Assembly: GCA_903871875.1 (NCBI GenBank)
Contig: CAIQIR010000079.1
Coordinates: 186,001-250,000, forward strand
Reading direction: 5' to 3'
DNA length: 64,000 nucleotides
Origin: an uncultured Schlesneria sp.
GTDB taxonomy: Bacteria; Planctomycetota; Planctomycetia; Planctomycetales; Planctomycetaceae
Below are positions 37,280 through 46,382 of this stretch, piece by piece. The notes below the pieces were generated by a model. It worked only from the letters and a program-made list of their open reading frames with translations, did not search any database and was not told the DNA's origin. The first letter of the stretch is position 1, and every line of letters begins with the position of its first letter. The translations under genes and the position numbers were made by a program.

Positions 37280-38419
37280 ATGAATTGGCTGGCTTTGCGG
37301 ATGTTGACCGGGGATCGTAGCAAATACCTCAGTCTCATTCTCAGCATCACGTTCGCCACACTGCTGATGTCGCAGCAGGTTTCCATTTTCATGGGAATTG
37401 TGACCCGATCGGCCAGTCAAATCCTGGATGTCCGTGATGCCGAGTTGTGGGTCATGGACAACAAAGTCCGTTACATCGACGAAGCCCCCTACCTTCCTTC
37501 GAACTCCCTGCAACGTGTGCGGGGCGTGCCCGGCGTGGAATGGGCGGTCCGGTACCATAAAAGCAACATGACGGCGCGACTGCCGGATGGCAACTTTCGA
37601 AACGTCATCGTTCTGGGTGTCGATGACGCGACGCTGGTCGGTTCTCCCCGACGCATGGTCGTTGGTGAGTTGAACAGCCTGCGTCTGCCGAATGCGGTGT
37701 TCATCGATAAAGCCGGCTACGAATACATGTGGCCCGGCGAGCCGTTCCAGATCGGTCGCGAATTTCATCTGAACGATCGGCGTGTGTTCCTGGCCGGCAT
37801 CTGCAAGGCCTCGGCACCGTTTACAACGTTGCCCGTGATGTACACGCGATTCAGCGAAGTCGAACGCTTTTTGCCTTCGAATCGCAACCTGATGAACTAC
37901 ATCCTTGCCAAACCTCTGGTCGGGTCTGATGCGCTGGAAGTGTGTCGCGCGATCGAAGAACAAAGCGGTTTGATGGCACTGACGCGGGACGGATTTTTCT
38001 GGAGAACGATTAGTTACTTCATGCGTTCCACCGGCATTCCCATCAATTTTGGGATCACGATCGCACTCGGCTTTATTGTGGGGGCGGCCGTTGCCGGGCA
38101 GACGTTCTACTTGTTCACACTGGAAAATCTGAAGCAGTTCGGCGCACTGAAGGCGATGGGTGTCACGAACATTCGTCTGATTGGGATGATTCTGTTGCAG
38201 GCCAGCGTTGTCAGCGGCATGGGTTACGGACTGGGGATGGGAATGACAGCCCTGTTCTTCACCTTTACCAATCGAATCGCACCGATGGCGGGAATTCATT
38301 TGACGACCATCGCGGCAACCGGAGTGGGGCTCGCCGTGCTGATGATTATCCTGTTAACCAGCCTGTTCAGTCTGCGAAAAGTGTTGTTTTTAGAACCGGC
38401 TGTCGTCTTCCGAGGTTGA
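37280..38419 (+). CDS. DevC/FtsX-type ABC exporter permease
   Basis: The 379-residue inner-membrane protein has one helix at the N terminus (YLSLILSITFATLLMSQQV), a large outer domain of about 220 residues (from VDDATLVGSPRRMVVGEL to NLMNYILAKPLVG), and three helices at the C terminus (NFGITIALGFIVGAAVAGQ, MILLQASVVSGMGYGLG, AATGVGLAVLMIILLTSLF). This is the MacB/FtsX type, and the sequence resembles the DevC permeases of the DevBCA exporters. AAAAGGG precedes the ATG. Such exporters use ATP to push a substrate through the fusion protein and outer-membrane channel rather than through the permease itself. Confidence 0.88.
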   Translation: MNWLALRMLTGDRSKYLSLILSITFATLLMSQQVSIFMGIVTRSASQILDVRDAELWVMDNKVRYIDEAPYLPSNSLQRVRGVPGVEWAVRYHKSNMTARLPDGNFRNVIVLGVDDATLVGSPRRMVVGELNSLRLPNAVFIDKAGYEYMWPGEPFQIGREFHLNDRRVFLAGICKASAPFTTLPVMYTRFSEVERFLPSNRNLMNYILAKPLVGSDALEVCRAIEEQSGLMALTRDGFFWRTISYFMRSTGIPINFGITIALGFIVGAAVAGQTFYLFTLENLKQFGALKAMGVTNIRLIGMILLQASVVSGMGYGLGMGMTALFFTFTNRIAPMAGIHLTTIAATGVGLAVLMIILLTSLFSLRKVLFLEPAVVFRG

Positions 38420-38424
38420 CTGGC

Positions 38425-39213
38425 ATGAACGTTCTCACCTCCGAATCAAAGTCTCACGCGCCGTCTGCGGGCGAAATGGCGGTCTATTGCCGTCAGATTG
38501 TCAAAGAGTTCGGCGCGGGGGACACCAAGACACTCGCGTTGCGCGGCGTCAATCTCGACGTGCTGTCCGGCCAAATGACGTTATTGGTGGGGCAGTCCGG
38601 TTGCGGTAAGACGACATTGATTTCGATTATCGCCGGGTTACTCAATGCCACTAGCGGTTCGCTGGAAGTCTTGGGCGAGAACATCATCGCGATGACCGGC
38701 AGTCAACTGGTTCGATTTCGCCAGAAGAATATCGGGTTCGTATTCCAGCAGTACAACCTGCTGCCGACTTTGACGGCTGTCGAAAATGCCGCCGTGCCGC
38801 TGATTATCGCGGGGCAATCGCGTCGCGAAGCGTTTGAAGCAGCCAAGCGAATTCTTGCCTCCGTGGGGCTGGCCAATCGCATGCACTTGTTGCCGAATCA
38901 ATTGTCGGGTGGTCAGCAGCAGCGAGTCGCGATCGCCCGGGCACTGGTTCACGAGCCGCGATTGCTGGTCTGCGATGAACCGACGGCCGCACTTGATGCG
39001 CATTCGGGTCAAACGGTCATGGAACTGTTGCGACGTGTGGCCCTGCAGGCCGACCGAGCGGTAATCGTAGTGACACATGACAATCGCGTGTTCAACTTTG
39101 GTGATCGAATCATTCACATGGATGACGGCGTTGTGACCCAGGTCGAAATTCCCGATCGCGTTTCACAAGAGGCGAATCAGATGTCGCACAAACCGGCGGC
39201 GTCACATCACTGA
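38425..39213 (+). CDS. ABC exporter ATPase (DevA/LolD type)
   Basis: The 262-residue ATPase drives the adjacent permease. Walker A is GQSGCGKTT, the Q-loop region reads FVFQQYNLLP, the signature is LSGGQQQRVAIARAL, Walker B is LLVCDEPTAALD and the switch His is in VVTHDNRVF. The start ATG at 38425 lies five bases after the permease stop; a TTG nine bases upstream is in frame. Members of this group (LolD, MacB, DevA) move lipoproteins, peptides or glycolipids. Confidence 0.93.
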   Translation: MNVLTSESKSHAPSAGEMAVYCRQIVKEFGAGDTKTLALRGVNLDVLSGQMTLLVGQSGCGKTTLISIIAGLLNATSGSLEVLGENIIAMTGSQLVRFRQKNIGFVFQQYNLLPTLTAVENAAVPLIIAGQSRREAFEAAKRILASVGLANRMHLLPNQLSGGQQQRVAIARALVHEPRLLVCDEPTAALDAHSGQTVMELLRRVALQADRAVIVVTHDNRVFNFGDRIIHMDDGVVTQVEIPDRVSQEANQMSHKPAASHH

Positions 39214-39277
39214 TCAAAATTCAAAATGGGCCGACTGACTTGTGGCTCGAAATTTTAGACGAATGCACAGGTGTTAT

Positions 39278-40342
39278 ATGACCAAGACTGTTCGAACGTT
39301 GTTCTTGCCGACGCTGGCCATGGGGCTGTTCGTCTTTTCGATTTATCACCTGCTGTTCGCGGCCGAGAAGCTGCCCAAAGAGGATCCGCTGCTGGAACCA
39401 CCGCGGCAGTCCTTCGCCTTGGGAATCTCGGGAACGGGGCTGGTCGAAGCCCGCGCCGAAAATATCTCGTTGGGGACCGCCGTGGCCGGTGTCGTCCTGG
39501 AAGTGTGCGTAACGAGCGATCAATTGGGGCAGCGGGTGACCGCCGGAACGCCGTTATTCCGCGTCGACGATCGCCATTTGAAGGCCCAACTGAGGACTCA
39601 TCATGCGAATCTGAGTCTGGCCGAAGCACAGCTGGAACGTTTGGAAGCGATGCCCAGGCCGGAAGATGTCCCACCCAGCGAAGCCAAGGTGAAAGTGGCC
39701 GAAGCGAATCGGACTCGCCTGAAGGACCAGCTCGAGCGGGGTGAACAATTGTTGGGCAAAAAGATGATGGTCGAAGAGGAATTTACTTCGCGCCGATTCA
39801 CTTTCCTGGCCGCTGACCAGCAATGGCAACAGGCGCAGGCCGAAGACGCACTCCTGAAAGCCGGGTCCTGGAAGCCGGATAAGACGGTAGCGCGCGCCTC
39901 GGTGGACGCGGCGAAAGCCAATGTGGCGAATCTTGAGACCGAAATCGACCGGTGCCTGGTTCGCGCACCGGTCGACGGTCAGATTTTGAAGATCGACGTC
40001 CGGCCCGGAGAATACGTGAACGCCGCTGCGGCAAAAGCCTTGATACTCCTGGGCGATCTCGAGCGATTACGCGTTCGCGTGGATATCGACGAACAGGATA
40101 TTGCGCGATTCAAGCCGACGGGCCGAGTGACAGCGACACCGCGCGGGGCGACCGGGCAACTCTTGAATTTGAAATTCGTGCGGGTCGAACCGTATGTCAT
40201 TCCGAAGAAAGCGTTCACGGGAGATAATACCGAACGCATCGACACACGGGTGCTGCAAGTTCTTTACGAAATCGATGACGATCAGCCAGGGGTCTATGTG
40301 GGCCAACAAGTCGATGTTTCGATTGAACAGAACAACGATTGA
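39278..40342 (+). CDS. HlyD-family membrane-fusion protein (DevB-like)
   Basis: The 354-residue adaptor starts with one membrane segment (TLFLPTLAMGLFVFSIYHLL). It has a split lipoyl-type domain (LVEARAENISLGTAVAGVV and VRAPVDGQILKIDV), a coiled-coil hairpin between (about residues 85-200, rich in LERLEAM and LKDQLERGEQ), and a C-terminal beta-barrel (LRVRVDIDEQDIARF). It links the inner-membrane pump to an outer channel such as TolC, which is not encoded here. The start at 39278 is preceded by AGGTG. It ends the TetR-permease-ATPase-fusion cluster. Confidence 0.9.
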   Translation: MTKTVRTLFLPTLAMGLFVFSIYHLLFAAEKLPKEDPLLEPPRQSFALGISGTGLVEARAENISLGTAVAGVVLEVCVTSDQLGQRVTAGTPLFRVDDRHLKAQLRTHHANLSLAEAQLERLEAMPRPEDVPPSEAKVKVAEANRTRLKDQLERGEQLLGKKMMVEEEFTSRRFTFLAADQQWQQAQAEDALLKAGSWKPDKTVARASVDAAKANVANLETEIDRCLVRAPVDGQILKIDVRPGEYVNAAAAKALILLGDLERLRVRVDIDEQDIARFKPTGRVTATPRGATGQLLNLKFVRVEPYVIPKKAFTGDNTERIDTRVLQVLYEIDDDQPGVYVGQQVDVSIEQNND

Positions 40343-40501
40343 GCACGAATCAAAACCAGGCCAGAAACCCCTGACCTGACGACCTGCCCCCATGCGTCGG
40401 TCCCGGAAGTCGATCGTGATGACGCTGACGCCGCGTCTCACGAACAACTCGTCGGTCGACGCACTGGGGCAAGCCTGAGGCGATTCCGATTCGGCTTTCC
40501 G

Positions 40502-40930
40502 TCAGGAGCCCGGCAGAATCGCTTCGAAATAGTCCAACTGACCATTTTCCCCGACGACCAAGCCGATCTTGTACGCCTTGAACAAGCTGGGCCAGGTCAG
40601 CACGGTCCGTTGTTGTTTTTTGCTCGTCTCTTTGCCTTTGTAGGGCAGCCCCTTGATTTCAATCGACTCTTCCGAGCGAATGACGTATCCCTGGATCATT
40701 TTATTGACGTCATCCAAAGAGAGTTTTTGTGGACGTCCTTCCTTGTCACGGCTGTTGAACGCTGTTTCCAGACTCTTGAAGGTCGCCTCATATTGTTTGC
40801 GCGAAGTCCATTCGACCAGCAATACCATCAACAGGACGAGAATCCCTCCCCATACCATCAATCGCTCGACAAAGGAACGTTTTCGCTCCGGTTTTTGCTC
40901 AGCGACAGGATCTGGTTTGGATTCTTCCAT
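40502..40930 (-). CDS. Single-helix membrane protein of unknown function
   Basis: The 142-residue protein begins with a charged cytoplasmic stretch (PERKRSFVERLMVWG), then one hydrophobic helix (GGILVLLMVLLVEWTS), then a mixed outer part (YEATFKSLETAFNSRDKEGR). The C-terminal half (GYVIRSEESIEIKGLPYKGK) has a regular beta-like alternation, and the end (YKIGLVVGENGQLDYFEAI) resembles a small sensing or lid domain. GAGGT precedes the ATG. I recognise no family. It converges on the exporter adaptor gene. Confidence 0.65.
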   Translation of the reverse strand: MEESKPDPVAEQKPERKRSFVERLMVWGGILVLLMVLLVEWTSRKQYEATFKSLETAFNSRDKEGRPQKLSLDDVNKMIQGYVIRSEESIEIKGLPYKGKETSKKQQRTVLTWPSLFKAYKIGLVVGENGQLDYFEAILPGS

Positions 40931-41279
40931 GGCAACCTCAATTCGAATGTGTGTTCTCGATCGAAAAATGACAATTTGACAACGGACGTATTAGAAAGGA
41001 ACGGTCACTCGGACCGCGTCTTTCGGGTCTCCCCTGACAATAAAATGCAGAATGATCTGGGCGAACGGGTGCAAAAAAGCATTCGAATGGAATGGCTTCC
41101 ATGGCCGCCGGGAGTAATGGATCGAGCGGCCATCAGAGTGTTTTCCTGCCAAGATTACAAGCAAAGAAAAACGTGAAGGGGTTACGCGGCCGGGATGATG
41201 CGTTAAAATTTCCCGGGATGGTGAAAACGATGAATGGCTTGGTCGATGAAACTGTTTTCTCAGTTGTTCAGGAAGAAAT
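40931..41279. other. Divergent intergenic region, nothing clear
   Basis: About 350 bases between the small membrane protein (minus) and DUF1501 gene (plus). TTGACA occurs at 40976-40981, with no good -10 box behind it. Short frames lack ribosome sites. Confidence 0.5.
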
Positions 41280-42734
41280 ATGACGATGTTCAATTTCTGC
41301 GGTCGAACCCGACGCGAGTTCCTGTGGCAAACAGGAGCAGGGTTTTCCGGAACAGCCTTGGCGGGCTTGTTGCAGCAGGACGGCTTTCGGCCCGCGAATT
41401 TGTTCGCGGCGGACGAAGTCACGCATCAAAACCCCCTGGCCCCCAAGCCACCGCACTTCGCACCGAAGGCGAAAAATGTCATTTTTCTGTTCATGTATGG
41501 CGGACCCAGCCACATCGACACGTTTGACTACAAGCCCGCCATGAAGGGGCGGGACAATCAAACGATCGAAGTCAAAACTTTTGGACGTGGCGGGCACAAG
41601 AACCAGGGACGAATTGTCGAGCCTCGCTGGAATTTCCATCAGTACGGTGAATGCGGCAAATGGGTCAGCGACCTTTTCCCGCACCTGGCCACCTGTGTCG
41701 ACGATATCGCGTTCCTGCATTCGATGACCGCCGATTCGCCCATTCATGGCTCGGCCATGCTGATGATGAATTCGGGCAAGATTCTTTCCGGTAGCCCTTG
41801 TCTGGGTTCTTGGGTGAATTATGGTCTGGGCAGCGACAACGAAAACCTGCCGGGATTCGTCGTGATGCTCGATCCGACCGGCGGTCCCATTTCCGGTGCC
41901 AAGAACTGGTCGAGCGGCTATATGCCCGCCACCTATCAGGGGACGATCCTGCGTTCCAAAGGCGCGCCGATCATTGATCTGAACACGCCCGCGGGAACAA
42001 CCCGCGCGATGCAGCGCGAATTGCTGGATACGTTGATGTCAGTCAATTCGTCACACGCGGCCACGCGGTCCGATAACTCGGAACTGGCGGCGCGTATCAA
42101 TAGCTACGAACTGGCGTTCAAAATGCAAAGACATGCGCCCGAAGCGGTGGATTTCTCGCAAGAGACGGCCGAGACCCAGAAGATGTACGGCTTGGACCAG
42201 CCGCGCACACAAGATTTCGGCAAGCGATGTCTGTTGGCCCGCCGATTGGTCGAACGCGGTGTCCGGTTCATCCAACTGTATTCCGGAGGCAGTCACAATG
42301 ACGCCAATTGGGACGCGCATGGAGATCTGGAAAAGAACCACAACTATCACGCGGGCAATACCGACCAACCGATTGCGGCCTTGTTGAAAGACCTGAAGAA
42401 TCGCGGCATGTTAAAGGACACTCTGGTCGTCTGGGGCGGCGAGTTTGGACGTCAACCGACCGCGGAATATGCTGCGGGGACCGGTCGCGATCACAATGCC
42501 TACGGCTTCACGATGTGGATGGCCGGTGGAGGCATCAAGGGCGGGACCAGTGTCGGTACCACCGACGAAATTGGATCGGCGGCCGTGGATTCGCCGATGC
42601 ACGTTAAACGATTGCACGCCACGATCCTGAATCAGATGGGGCTCGACCCGAACAGTCTCGCCTACTTCCACGGTGGCCTCGACCAGAAGCTGGTCGGCGT
42701 GGAACATGTTCAGCCAATCACGGAGATCATTTGA
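41280..42734 (+). CDS. DUF1501 protein, Tat-exported
   Basis: The 484-residue protein starts MTMFNFCGRTRREFLWQTGAG, a twin-arginine export signal of the DUF1501 family. The body has the alkaline-phosphatase/sulfatase-like fold: VIFLFMYGGPSHIDTFDYKP near the start and WGGEFGRQPTAEY with GRDHNAYGFTMW near the end. AGGAAG lies seven bases ahead. In planctomycetes DUF1501 genes usually follow a DUF1549/DUF1553 gene. This one stands without such a partner within 10 kb; the DUF1553 gene in the window lies at 53.6 kb. The function is unproven, possibly hydrolysis of sulfated or phosphorylated glycans. Confidence 0.9.
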   Translation: MTMFNFCGRTRREFLWQTGAGFSGTALAGLLQQDGFRPANLFAADEVTHQNPLAPKPPHFAPKAKNVIFLFMYGGPSHIDTFDYKPAMKGRDNQTIEVKTFGRGGHKNQGRIVEPRWNFHQYGECGKWVSDLFPHLATCVDDIAFLHSMTADSPIHGSAMLMMNSGKILSGSPCLGSWVNYGLGSDNENLPGFVVMLDPTGGPISGAKNWSSGYMPATYQGTILRSKGAPIIDLNTPAGTTRAMQRELLDTLMSVNSSHAATRSDNSELAARINSYELAFKMQRHAPEAVDFSQETAETQKMYGLDQPRTQDFGKRCLLARRLVERGVRFIQLYSGGSHNDANWDAHGDLEKNHNYHAGNTDQPIAALLKDLKNRGMLKDTLVVWGGEFGRQPTAEYAAGTGRDHNAYGFTMWMAGGGIKGGTSVGTTDEIGSAAVDSPMHVKRLHATILNQMGLDPNSLAYFHGGLDQKLVGVEHVQPITEII

Positions 42735-42768
42735 TCGCGCCAGTCATGTCCCAGTTGGCTGCGACAGT

Positions 42769-44289
42769 TCACTCGGCACTGAGGTATTTCGCTGGATCAC
42801 GACCGAACGCTTCGGCATTCTCGCGACTGCTGAACAGATACAGCTGGCGCTGATACCACTGGGCAAAGTTCAACGTGCCGGCGATTTGTTTCTGCTGGGT
42901 TTTCGCGGCGACCACATCCAGTCCTTCCGCGGCGGGAACATACCGCTGCGGTGACACGCGGAATCGGGTCAATGCGTCTGCCGATGAGAAGCGATAATGA
43001 CGTGATTGATATTCCATGGAAAACTCGGGCAAACCCAGCTCCAATCGATTTTCTTCGGCCAGTGTCACCAGGCAGACGCCCCATTCCTTTTTCTTGGCAT
43101 CGGTTGCTTCGCTGCTGGCCGATGTTTGCCAGATCTCGGGCTGATTCCAGTGAACCGGCTGTCCATCAACGATTCCGCTGCGCGAAGCCGGCGTCTTTCG
43201 CCAAATGCTTTCAGGGCGAGACGTCCAGGCTTGTTGCGAATCACTGGCCGGCACTTCTGGCAGCGATGCGGGGGGGGAAGGTGGTGATGGCATGGGGATC
43301 GCCGCGACGATTAGTTGGGAATCCAGTTGAACCACACCCGCGTTTTTGTCTTCCGCTTGTGTGCTGGGCGCCGCTGCAAATTCGAATGGCACTGAACTTG
43401 ATCGCGTTGATTCGGTGACTTCCACCAGCATCTCTGGGGCCGGTGGCAATTCTTCCGGCGCGGATTCAACTGGAAGCGGCGGCAACAGCGACGGCAATTC
43501 CACGGTCACTTCGGAAGTGACTTCGGTGGTTACGTCCATCTTCAGATCGGCCGATCGATCCACAGTTTCGATCGTGACCTGTTCCGTGGTCGAGACGGTC
43601 ACGATGTCCAAGGGGGCGGGTGCGGGCAGATCAACGGAGTTTGAATCGACAGCCGCGATCTTCGCTCGTCCCGATGCGGGAGTCCGGGGAGTCGCTTGAG
43701 CCATCGAGTTGGTGGAAGATTGAACGCGAGTATTTTCACCCCGGGTGGCCTGGATGGCCGTTAAGCGTTGTACCGCTTCTTCTTCCGAACAGATCGTGCG
43801 AAACGTGGCCAGGCTGGATTCGTCTTTCCCGCGCCAGGCTCGGGCGATGGCCAGATTGTTGATGTTTCGTTGATCGGTACCATTGAGACGCACGGATTGT
43901 TCGAGAAACGATTCCGCTTTTTCAAAATCTTTGCGTTGGTAGGCCAGATACCCCATATCGGCCAACAGTTCGGCATTGCTGGGGGTAATGGCATATGCCT
44001 GACGGAAATAGAGTTCGGCCTCTTCGTACCGATTGAGCATCGTGCAGACGACAGCCAGGCGGTGAGCGCAATCTGCGGCGCGCGGATCTTGCCGGTGAAT
44101 CTCGGCGTACATGTTCTTCGCTTGTGCGTAATTGCCCCGACTCTCTTCCCGCTTGGCCGCGGTCATGCGCGGATCGTAAGGAGCGGTGCGAGACGAGATC
44201 GTTTGCCGAGGCAACTGGGCACAGCCGATTCCCAACAAGGGAACCAGCGTGAGTGCGATCTTCCCTGCGACTCGGTGTAGAGAACTCAT
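42769..44289 (-). CDS. TPR lipoprotein with two YHS-like tails
   Basis: The 506-residue protein starts with a lipoprotein signal (ALTLVPLLGIGCAQLPR). About three tetratricopeptide repeats follow at residues 45-170 (YAQAKNMYAEIHRQDPR, YEEAELYFRQAYAITPSN, FEKAESFLEQSVRLNG). A long disordered Pro/Ser/Thr/Glu-rich region spans about 190-400. At the end lie two similar modules (YQSRHYRFSSADALTRFRVS and YQRQLYLFSSRENAEAFGRD), each followed by a PxxY motif. They resemble YHS domains but lack the metal-binding cysteines. The gene is transcribed away from the MarR cluster. Anchoring of a complex at the outer membrane or periplasm is a guess. Confidence 0.8.
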   Translation of the reverse strand: MSSLHRVAGKIALTLVPLLGIGCAQLPRQTISSRTAPYDPRMTAAKREESRGNYAQAKNMYAEIHRQDPRAADCAHRLAVVCTMLNRYEEAELYFRQAYAITPSNAELLADMGYLAYQRKDFEKAESFLEQSVRLNGTDQRNINNLAIARAWRGKDESSLATFRTICSEEEAVQRLTAIQATRGENTRVQSSTNSMAQATPRTPASGRAKIAAVDSNSVDLPAPAPLDIVTVSTTEQVTIETVDRSADLKMDVTTEVTSEVTVELPSLLPPLPVESAPEELPPAPEMLVEVTESTRSSSVPFEFAAAPSTQAEDKNAGVVQLDSQLIVAAIPMPSPPSPPASLPEVPASDSQQAWTSRPESIWRKTPASRSGIVDGQPVHWNQPEIWQTSASSEATDAKKKEWGVCLVTLAEENRLELGLPEFSMEYQSRHYRFSSADALTRFRVSPQRYVPAAEGLDVVAAKTQQKQIAGTLNFAQWYQRQLYLFSSRENAEAFGRDPAKYLSAE

Positions 44290-44598
44290 TGGCGGGTCCC
44301 TCGCGCAAACGGAGCAAAGTGGCCGGATTTTCCCCCCGGCTAGAAGTCATTGATAAGATGTATCGGTTGCAGGGGGCGTTCGGCTTAGGCAAAATTTTCG
44401 GCTGGGTTTTGATCGGCATCTTTCGCCGCTGTCGGGCGAGCCTGGATTCTTCGTGTTCCCTGGAATGGCGAAATTGGCCATTTTGATTCATGGTCCACAC
44501 GTTAAATCACCGTCCAGAGGCGTCTTCGATCGCGAGCCGGCCGACCCCGATGATGACCTGCCCTTGACCCTGATCTAATCCCTGTATATACATGTTTC
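44290..44598. other. Divergent intergenic region between lipoprotein and MarR genes
   Basis: These 309 bases hold the MarR promoter at the right end. Nothing else is distinct; a short frame in the middle has no ribosome site. Confidence 0.5.
44564..44592 (+). promoter_or_regulatory. Sigma70-like promoter of the MarR gene with palindrome
   Basis: TTGACC at 44564-44569, a 17-base spacer and TATACA at 44587-44592. The -10 box lies inside the perfect palindrome TGTATATACA (44583-44592). The ATG is seven bases beyond the palindrome, so the transcript is near-leaderless. Confidence 0.65.
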
Positions 44599-45042
44599 AT
44601 GGTTGAGGATGTTACTCGTACTGTTCGCACACCGTGCCTGTGTCATGCCCTGCGGAAAGCCTCTCGGGCCGTCAGCAGGCTGTATGACGACGAATTGCGT
44701 ACGGTCGGGTTGCGCACGACCCAGTTCTCGCTGCTGGCCTACTTACATCGTACGGGTGAAGTGCGTCAGGGTGATTTAGGTGAACTGATGTCGCTGGAAG
44801 AAACGACCGTCACGCGGAATGTGCGTCCCCTGGTTAGCGGCGGTTGGGTGTCCGTCCGCGTGGGGATCGACCGTCGGGAAAAGTGGGTCACGATTACGGA
44901 AGCCGGGATTGCCAAGTTGAAAGAGGCGCTGCCCGCCTGGGTCAGGGCTCAGCGAAAAATGAAAGCGGTCTTGCCGGAACAGGTCTGGCAAAATCTGCTG
45001 GCCGTCTTACCGGATGTCGCTCAAGCGGCCGTTCAAGGATAA
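44599..45042 (+). CDS. MarR-family regulator of the KAS cluster
   Basis: The 147-residue protein has the MarR winged-helix fold: LRTTQFSLLAYLHRTGEVR (first helix pair), GDLGELMSLEETTVTRNVRPL (recognition helix) and the wing in GIDRREKWVTITEAG. Two cysteines near the start (CLCHAL, Cys12 and Cys14) could act as a redox switch, as in OhrR. It precedes two ketoacyl synthase genes on the same strand. The first begins eight bases after its stop. It probably controls them and itself. Confidence 0.92.
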   Translation: MVEDVTRTVRTPCLCHALRKASRAVSRLYDDELRTVGLRTTQFSLLAYLHRTGEVRQGDLGELMSLEETTVTRNVRPLVSGGWVSVRVGIDRREKWVTITEAGIAKLKEALPAWVRAQRKMKAVLPEQVWQNLLAVLPDVAQAAVQG

Positions 45043-45049
45043 ATTTGTA

Positions 45050-46285
45050 ATGCTTCGTCGAGCGGCGATTACCGGTCTGGGAACGATCAATCCACTGGCC
45101 CACACGGCAACCGATCTTTGGTCGCGGCTATGTGCGGGTCAAAGCGGGGTACGAATGATCTCGCGCTTCGATGCGTCGCCATTCAAGGTGCGCTTTGCCG
45201 GCGAAGTGCGCGAGTTTGATCCCGAGACCCGGCTCGATGGCAAGGCGGCCAAACGTTTAGATCGTTTTGCCCAGTTTGCCATCGTGTCGGCCATCCAGGC
45301 CGTTGCAGATAGCGGTCTGGATTTTGATCGGGAATTGCCGCACCGTTGCGGAGTGATGATCGGCAGTGGCACGGGAGGGATGTCGGTATTTGAGGAAGAA
45401 TGCATTCGCTATCAACAAGTTGGTCCCCATCGCGTCAGTCCTTTTTTGATCCCGAAACTGATGGCGAACGCGGCCCCGGCGGCGCTTTCGATTCATTTCG
45501 GTCTACAGGGGCCGTCGCTTTCGATCGCCACCGCCTGTGCGTCGGCCGCGGACGCCATTGCCGCGTCTCTCGATGCGATTCGACTCGGGCGAGCCGACGT
45601 CGTCTTGACCGGCGGTGCCGAAGCGGCGCTGACACCGTTGGGGCTGGCGGGATTCTGTTCGGCGAAGGCGTTGTCGGAACGGAATGACAATCCCGCGCAG
45701 GCCTGCCGACCGTTCGACCGCGATCGAGATGGTTTCGTGTTGGGCGAAGGGGCGGGAATCATCGTGTTGGAAGAGCTGGAACATGCCCGCCAACGTGGGG
45801 CCACGATTTATTGTGAAGTACTGGGGGCCGGGCAAAGTACCGACGCCTATCACATCACGGCGCCGCATCCAGAGGGTGAAGGGGCATCCCGGGCGATTCG
45901 ACTGGCCATGGCCGACGCGCGACTGGAACCTGCTGAAATTCAGTATATCAACACACATGCGACAGGAACTCTCCTGGGTGACGAAGCGGAAACCAAAGCG
46001 ATCAAGCAAGTGCTGGGATGCCACAGCAAGAATCTCGTCGTGAGCAGCACCAAAAGCATGATCGGTCATTTGTGCGGGGCGAGCGGCGGTGTGGCCGCGA
46101 TCGTTTGCGCGTTGACCATTCGAGACGGCATCGTTCATCCAACGATCAACTACGAAACGCCCGATCCTGCCTGCGATCTGGATTGCGTTCCCAACGTGGC
46201 CCGTGAAGTTCCGGTCCGCCGCGCTCTCGCCACCAGCTTTGGTTTCGGCGGTCATAATTGTTGTCTCGTTTTTGGATCGATCTGA
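45050..46285 (+). CDS. Beta-ketoacyl-ACP synthase, FabF-like (first copy)
   Basis: The 411-residue enzyme joins malonyl-ACP to an acyl chain. The nucleophile Cys163 is in SIATACASAADAI, and the catalytic His303 and His340 are in NTHATGTLLGDEAE and STKSMIGHLCGA. So it is catalytic, not a chain-length factor. The thiolase fold is complete (MLRRAAITGLGTINPLA to SFGFGGHNCCLVF). The start at 45050 lies eight bases after the MarR stop with AAGGA at -12. A second KAS gene follows 97 bases later. Either the pair extends a special fatty acid or they form a KAS heterodimer. Confidence 0.92.
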   Translation: MLRRAAITGLGTINPLAHTATDLWSRLCAGQSGVRMISRFDASPFKVRFAGEVREFDPETRLDGKAAKRLDRFAQFAIVSAIQAVADSGLDFDRELPHRCGVMIGSGTGGMSVFEEECIRYQQVGPHRVSPFLIPKLMANAAPAALSIHFGLQGPSLSIATACASAADAIAASLDAIRLGRADVVLTGGAEAALTPLGLAGFCSAKALSERNDNPAQACRPFDRDRDGFVLGEGAGIIVLEELEHARQRGATIYCEVLGAGQSTDAYHITAPHPEGEGASRAIRLAMADARLEPAEIQYINTHATGTLLGDEAETKAIKQVLGCHSKNLVVSSTKSMIGHLCGASGGVAAIVCALTIRDGIVHPTINYETPDPACDLDCVPNVAREVPVRRALATSFGFGGHNCCLVFGSI

Positions 46286-46382
46286 CCGCTCTTGTGGCTG
46301 TGCCCCTGATGCCCATACGATGAACTGACCGGAACCCCGATAACTGAGTTCCACCGGTATCAACTGAACGAGGAGAGATGCG

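Noticed and set aside
36836-38299. A 487-codon minus-strand open frame
   Set aside because: It is antisense to the TetR and permease genes, whose protein families are clear; its composition (many His, Gln and Arg) is that of a shadow frame.
40976-41010. A TTGACA-containing promoter for the DUF1501 gene
   Set aside because: No acceptable -10 box is found 16-18 bases downstream, and the gene starts 300 bases further on.
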